This document shows positions 61,347 to 64,000 of a stretch of DNA of 64,000 nucleotides, piece after piece (positions within the stretch are counted from its first letter, which is position 1; each line of letters opens with the position of its first letter). The notes under the pieces were generated by a model, which saw nothing but the letters and a program-made list of their open reading frames with translations, searched no databases and was not told where the DNA came from. The translations under genes were made by a program, and so were the position numbers. Source of the stretch: CAZPXZ01 sp965221505 (lineage in GTDB: Bacteria; Pseudomonadota; Alphaproteobacteria; Rhodobacterales; CAZPXZ01); NCBI GenBank assembly GCA_965221505.1, contig CBDCSI010000002.1, forward strand, positions 992,001 through 1,056,000. The letters run 5' to 3'.

Positions 61347-62125
61347 GTGCGGGTCACGGCGCCCTGGCCGAAGCGCTGCGAGAACAGCACCAGCGCGAAG
61401 CTGAACAGCATGACGACGGTCGCCATGGCGTTGATCTCGGGGGTCACGCCGAAGCGAATCATCGAATAGATCCGCATGGGCAGGGTGGTGGACGCCGTCC
61501 CGGGTCCGGCGGTGAAGAAGGCGATGATGAACTCGTCGACCGACAGCGTGAAGGCGAGCAGCGCCCCCGCCAGCACGCCCGGCCAGATCAGCGGCAGGGT
61601 GATGCGCCGGAAGGTCGTGAAGGCGCTTGCGCCGAGGTCGACCGAGGCTTCGAGCACCGAGCGGTCGAAATGCCGCAGGCGGACCCGCACCACCGCGCAC
61701 ACGAAGGCGATGTTGAAGACCACGTGGCTGAAGACGATCGAATGGAGGCCGAGGGTAAAGCCGAGGAGGGTGTAGAAGCTCAGGAGGGCGATGGCCAGCA
61801 CGATGTCGGGAATGATCATCGGCGCGAACAGCAGCGCGTCGAGAAAGCCGGATCTAGGGCGCTGCGACACGCCGAGCGCCAGGAGGGTGCCGAGCGTCGT
61901 GGCGATCGCGGTGGAGAGCGCCGCCACGATCAGCGTGTTTGCGGCGGCGGAGAGGATTTCCGGACTCTCGAGCAGCCGGCCGTACCACGCGGTCGAGAAC
62001 CCGGTCCACGCCGTCGGCATGCCGGCGCGATTGAAGCTGAGCGCCATGAGCATCAGGATCGGCGCGTAGAGGAACGCGTAGACCAGCCCGAGATGAGCGC
62101 CGAGGACGCGGCTTCGGCTACGCAT
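61343..62125 (-). CDS. polyamine-type ABC transporter permease 2 (PotC-like)
   Basis: A 260-residue permease with six hydrophobic segments and the ATPase-docking loop VLEASVDLGASAFTTFRRITLPLIWPG. TLSVDEFIIAFFTAGPGTASTTLPMRIYSMIRFGVTPEINA is the typical PotC end. Its ATG overlaps the upstream permease by 8 bp and its stop overlaps the ATPase start, so the cluster is tightly coupled. Confidence 0.85.
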   Translation of the reverse strand: MRSRSRVLGAHLGLVYAFLYAPILMLMALSFNRAGMPTAWTGFSTAWYGRLLESPEILSAAANTLIVAALSTAIATTLGTLLALGVSQRPRSGFLDALLFAPMIIPDIVLAIALLSFYTLLGFTLGLHSIVFSHVVFNIAFVCAVVRVRLRHFDRSVLEASVDLGASAFTTFRRITLPLIWPGVLAGALLAFTLSVDEFIIAFFTAGPGTASTTLPMRIYSMIRFGVTPEINAMATVVMLFSFALVLFSQRFGQGAVTRT

Positions 62126-62978
62126 CGGCCCGGACCCGCTCCGCCTGCGACCGGTTCACGGCGATCGCCTGCGCGAGCAGCAGATGCAGCATGATCGCGA
62201 TCAGGATCAGCGAGAGCGCGGAGCCGAAGGGCCAGTCGCGCGCCGACAGGAATTGGTCGTAGATCAGGTTGCCGACCATCAGGAGCCGCCCGCCGCCGAG
62301 CAGGTCCGGCGTGATGAAGTTGCCGATCGACAGCACGAACACGAAGACCGCGCCGGCGGCGGCGCCCGGCAGCGTCAGCGGCAGGGTCACGCGCAGGAAG
62401 GTGCGCCAGGCCGGCGCGCCGAGATCTTCCGAAACCTCGCGCAGCGCCGGGTCGAGCCGCTGGATCGACGCGTAAAGCGCGAGAATCACGAAGGGCAGGT
62501 AGTTGTAGACCAGTCCGATCACCACCGCGAATTCGGTGTAGAGGATCGAGATCGGCTCGTCGATCAGTCCGGCGCCCAGCAGTCCCCGGCTTACCACGCC
62601 CTCGCGATTCAGGAGCACGATCCAGGCGTAGGTCCGGATCAGGTAGTTGCTCCAGAACGGCAGCATGACGAGCAGCAGGTAGCGGGTCTGCCGGGACCTC
62701 GGGGCCCGCGCGATCGCGAAGGCGGCGGGATAGGCGAGGAGCAACGCGACGAGGGTCGCCTCGCCGGCGATCCGGGCGGAGGTGAGGAAGATCCCGAGAT
62801 AGACCGCCTCGGCGGCGCGAACGAAGTTCTGCCCGCCGAAGACGTAGTCGATCCCGCCGTAGACCCCGCGCTCGAAGAAGCTGTAGAAGAAGACCAGCAG
62901 GCACGGGACGATCATGAACGCGGTCAGCCAGCCGATCCCCGGCAGCATGAGTAACCAGGATCGGAGGCGGAGGGTCAT
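62118..62978 (-). CDS. polyamine-type ABC transporter permease 1 (PotB-like)
   Basis: A 286-residue permease with six main helices. ALREVSEDLGAPAWRTFLRVTLPLTLPG is the docking loop and NREGVVSRGLLGAGLIDEPISILYTEFAVVIGL the PotB-type periplasmic and helix segment. ATG 62978. The binding-protein gene lies upstream with a very stable stem-loop between (63005-63030). Confidence 0.85.
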   Translation of the reverse strand: MTLRLRSWLLMLPGIGWLTAFMIVPCLLVFFYSFFERGVYGGIDYVFGGQNFVRAAEAVYLGIFLTSARIAGEATLVALLLAYPAAFAIARAPRSRQTRYLLLVMLPFWSNYLIRTYAWIVLLNREGVVSRGLLGAGLIDEPISILYTEFAVVIGLVYNYLPFVILALYASIQRLDPALREVSEDLGAPAWRTFLRVTLPLTLPGAAAGAVFVFVLSIGNFITPDLLGGGRLLMVGNLIYDQFLSARDWPFGSALSLILIAIMLHLLLAQAIAVNRSQAERVRADA

Positions 62979-63004
62979 GGGCCGGCGCTCCGGCTGCGGT
63001 CAGC

Positions 63005-63030
63005 CGGCGGCGCCCGAAGGCGCCGCCGGA
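63005..63030 (-). promoter_or_regulatory. stable UUCG-capped stem-loop in the polyamine-type operon
   Basis: An 11-bp perfect stem (CCGGCGGCGCC with GGCGCCGCCGG) encloses four bases that read UUCG in the minus-strand transcript, one of the most stable RNA tetraloops. It lies between the binding-protein stop (63038) and the permease start (62978). No U-run follows, so partial termination or 3'-end protection of the binding-protein mRNA is likelier than full termination. Confidence 0.7.
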
Positions 63031-63037
63031 CGCGGGC

Positions 63038-64000
63038 TTACTGCGAGGCCAGGATCTCCGATACGGCCCTCGCATAGGCCTTCTGCGCGTCGCCGAGATC
63101 GCGCAGGATTTCGTTCTGGAGCATCTCGGCCGGGTCGTAGCCGAGATTCGGGAAGGACTCGATCAGGCCGGGATCCAGCGCCTCCATCGCGGCCTGGTTC
63201 GGAACCTTGTAAAGGATGTTCTCCGCCACCCACTTGCCGTTCTCGGTGCCGAGCACGAAGTCGACGAACGCATGCGCTCCGGCCTTGTTCTCGGACGCCG
63301 CGGGAATCACCATGAGGTCGACCCAGACGTCCGAACCCTCGCTCGCGATCGCGTAGCGGATGTCGGGGTTTTCGGCCGTTCCGTAGTTGCACCAACCGTC
63401 CCAGGCGTGCACCAGCCAGGCCTCGCCGGACACGAGCTTGGCGTAGAAGGTGGTGTCGTCATAGGCGAGCAGGGTCCGTTTGGCCGCGATCAGGTCGGCG
63501 ACCACCTCGTCGATGCGGCCCTGGTCGGTTTCGTTCACGGAATAGCCCCGCGCCAGCATTCCCGCCGCCATCAGCCAGCGGTCCGTCGACAGCATGGTCG
63601 TCTTGCCCTCGAGGGACTCCCGGGGCGCGAGCAGGTCCGCCCAGGAATCCGGCGCCGGGTCGACCAGGTCCGAGCGGTAACAGAGACCCGTCGTGCCCCA
63701 GGCGTACGGCACGGAGAACGCGTTGCCCGGATCGTACGGCAGCTCGTTCGCCTGCGGATAGAGATTGGCCATGTTCGGAATCAGGTCGTGGTCGATGGGC
63801 GCGGCGAGGCCGAGCTGGTTCAGCGCCTCCGCGAAGGGCGACGACACGAACAGAACGTCGTATCCCGCGCCGCCGCTGGCGACGACCTTGCCCATGATCT
63901 CCTCGTTGGTGCCGTGGAACGCGACTTCCAGTTCGATGCCGGTCGCGGCCTCGAAACGCTCAGCCATGTCGGCCGGCATGTATCCGTCCCAGTTGGAGAT
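63038..64000 (-). CDS. polyamine-type ABC transporter binding protein (PotD-like), partial at right edge
   Basis: About 320 C-terminal residues of a PotD-family binding protein; the frame is open to the window edge, so the N-terminus and signal peptide are missing here. ISNWDGYMPADMAERFEAATGIELEVAFHGTNEEI is the PotD start region (N-W-x-x-Y), and VPYAWGTTGLCYRSDLVD and WDGWCNYGTAENPDIRYA are ligand-pocket segments. It binds the solute in the periplasm and hands it to the permeases downstream on the same strand. Confidence 0.85.
   Translation of the reverse strand: MSNWDGYMPADMAERFEAATGIELEVAFHGTNEEIMGKVVASGGAGYDVLFVSSPFAEALNQLGLAAPIDHDLIPNMANLYPQANELPYDPGNAFSVPYAWGTTGLCYRSDLVDPAPDSWADLLAPRESLEGKTTMLSTDRWLMAAGMLARGYSVNETDQGRIDEVVADLIAAKRTLLAYDDTTFYAKLVSGEAWLVHAWDGWCNYGTAENPDIRYAIASEGSDVWVDLMVIPAASENKAGAHAFVDFVLGTENGKWVAENILYKVPNQAAMEALDPGLIESFPNLGYDPAEMLQNEILRDLGDAQKAYARAVSEILASQ

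Overview
This window is uniformly GC-rich (mostly around 65-75%, judged by eye). Its gene content is that of a metabolically versatile, probably heterotrophic alphaproteobacterium. The evidence is the dense gene packing, many solute-binding-protein transporters (urea/amide, carbohydrate, tripartite tricarboxylate and polyamine types), the C1/aromatic catabolic genes and Tat-exported binding proteins. The taxonomic guess (Rhodospirillales-like) is inference; no rRNA or tRNA gene was found to test it.

Layout. 1-7.1 kb is a small defence/toxin-antitoxin patch: a 22-bp tandem-repeat array at the left edge, a degenerate ImmA/IrrE-like protein with a 53-residue partner, an orphan ribbon-helix-helix antitoxin followed by a 14-codon stub of its PIN toxin, a MNT/HEPN pair, and a TOTE-type primase-helicase split by an in-frame TGA. 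7.5-15.3 kb carries a SulP-STAS-cNMP transporter, a flavin monooxygenase with an OsmC protein, a DruA-like gene fused to a cut-off transposase segment, and a flotillin. 15.4-26.1 kb is an amide-type module: a five-gene urea/amide ABC transporter whose last ATPase is fused to an amidase, an acyl-CoA ligase, toxin-antitoxin debris, a MarR regulator and a cytosolic AmiC-like sensor.

26.2-37.5 kb is one leftward array of eleven genes. It contains the 4-oxalomesaconate branch of gallate/protocatechuate 4,5-cleavage (tautomerase, hydratase, aldolase), an NDP-forming acyl-CoA synthetase, an aldehyde dehydrogenase, an SDR, an enoyl-CoA hydratase, a cysteine hydrolase and a tautomerase-like protein without Pro1. 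38.0-43.6 kb encodes a carbohydrate ABC transporter lacking its own ATPase, a class I aldolase-like protein and an ADP-dependent-type sugar kinase. 43.8-45.5 kb is a two-gene ATPase/unknown-protein unit with lower GC, followed by a pair of 24-bp direct repeats. 46.0-50.5 kb holds a DUF1989 protein, a LigM-like O-demethylase, a TauD/TfdA dioxygenase and a VanA-like Rieske oxygenase, which fits removal of methyl groups from lignin-derived aromatics ahead of the gallate branch.

50.6-53.9 kb is a tripartite tricarboxylate transporter with TctA and TctB fused. 54.0-57.6 kb has an MFS protein, an Asp-box beta-propeller with an unknown partner, and a cupin. 57.6-64.0 kb holds an MFS transporter, a glycosyltransferase and a polyamine-type ABC transporter whose binding protein runs off the right edge. 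The least described parts are the split TOTE gene, the low-GC ATPase pair, the aldolase/ADP-kinase sugar module and the propeller pair.
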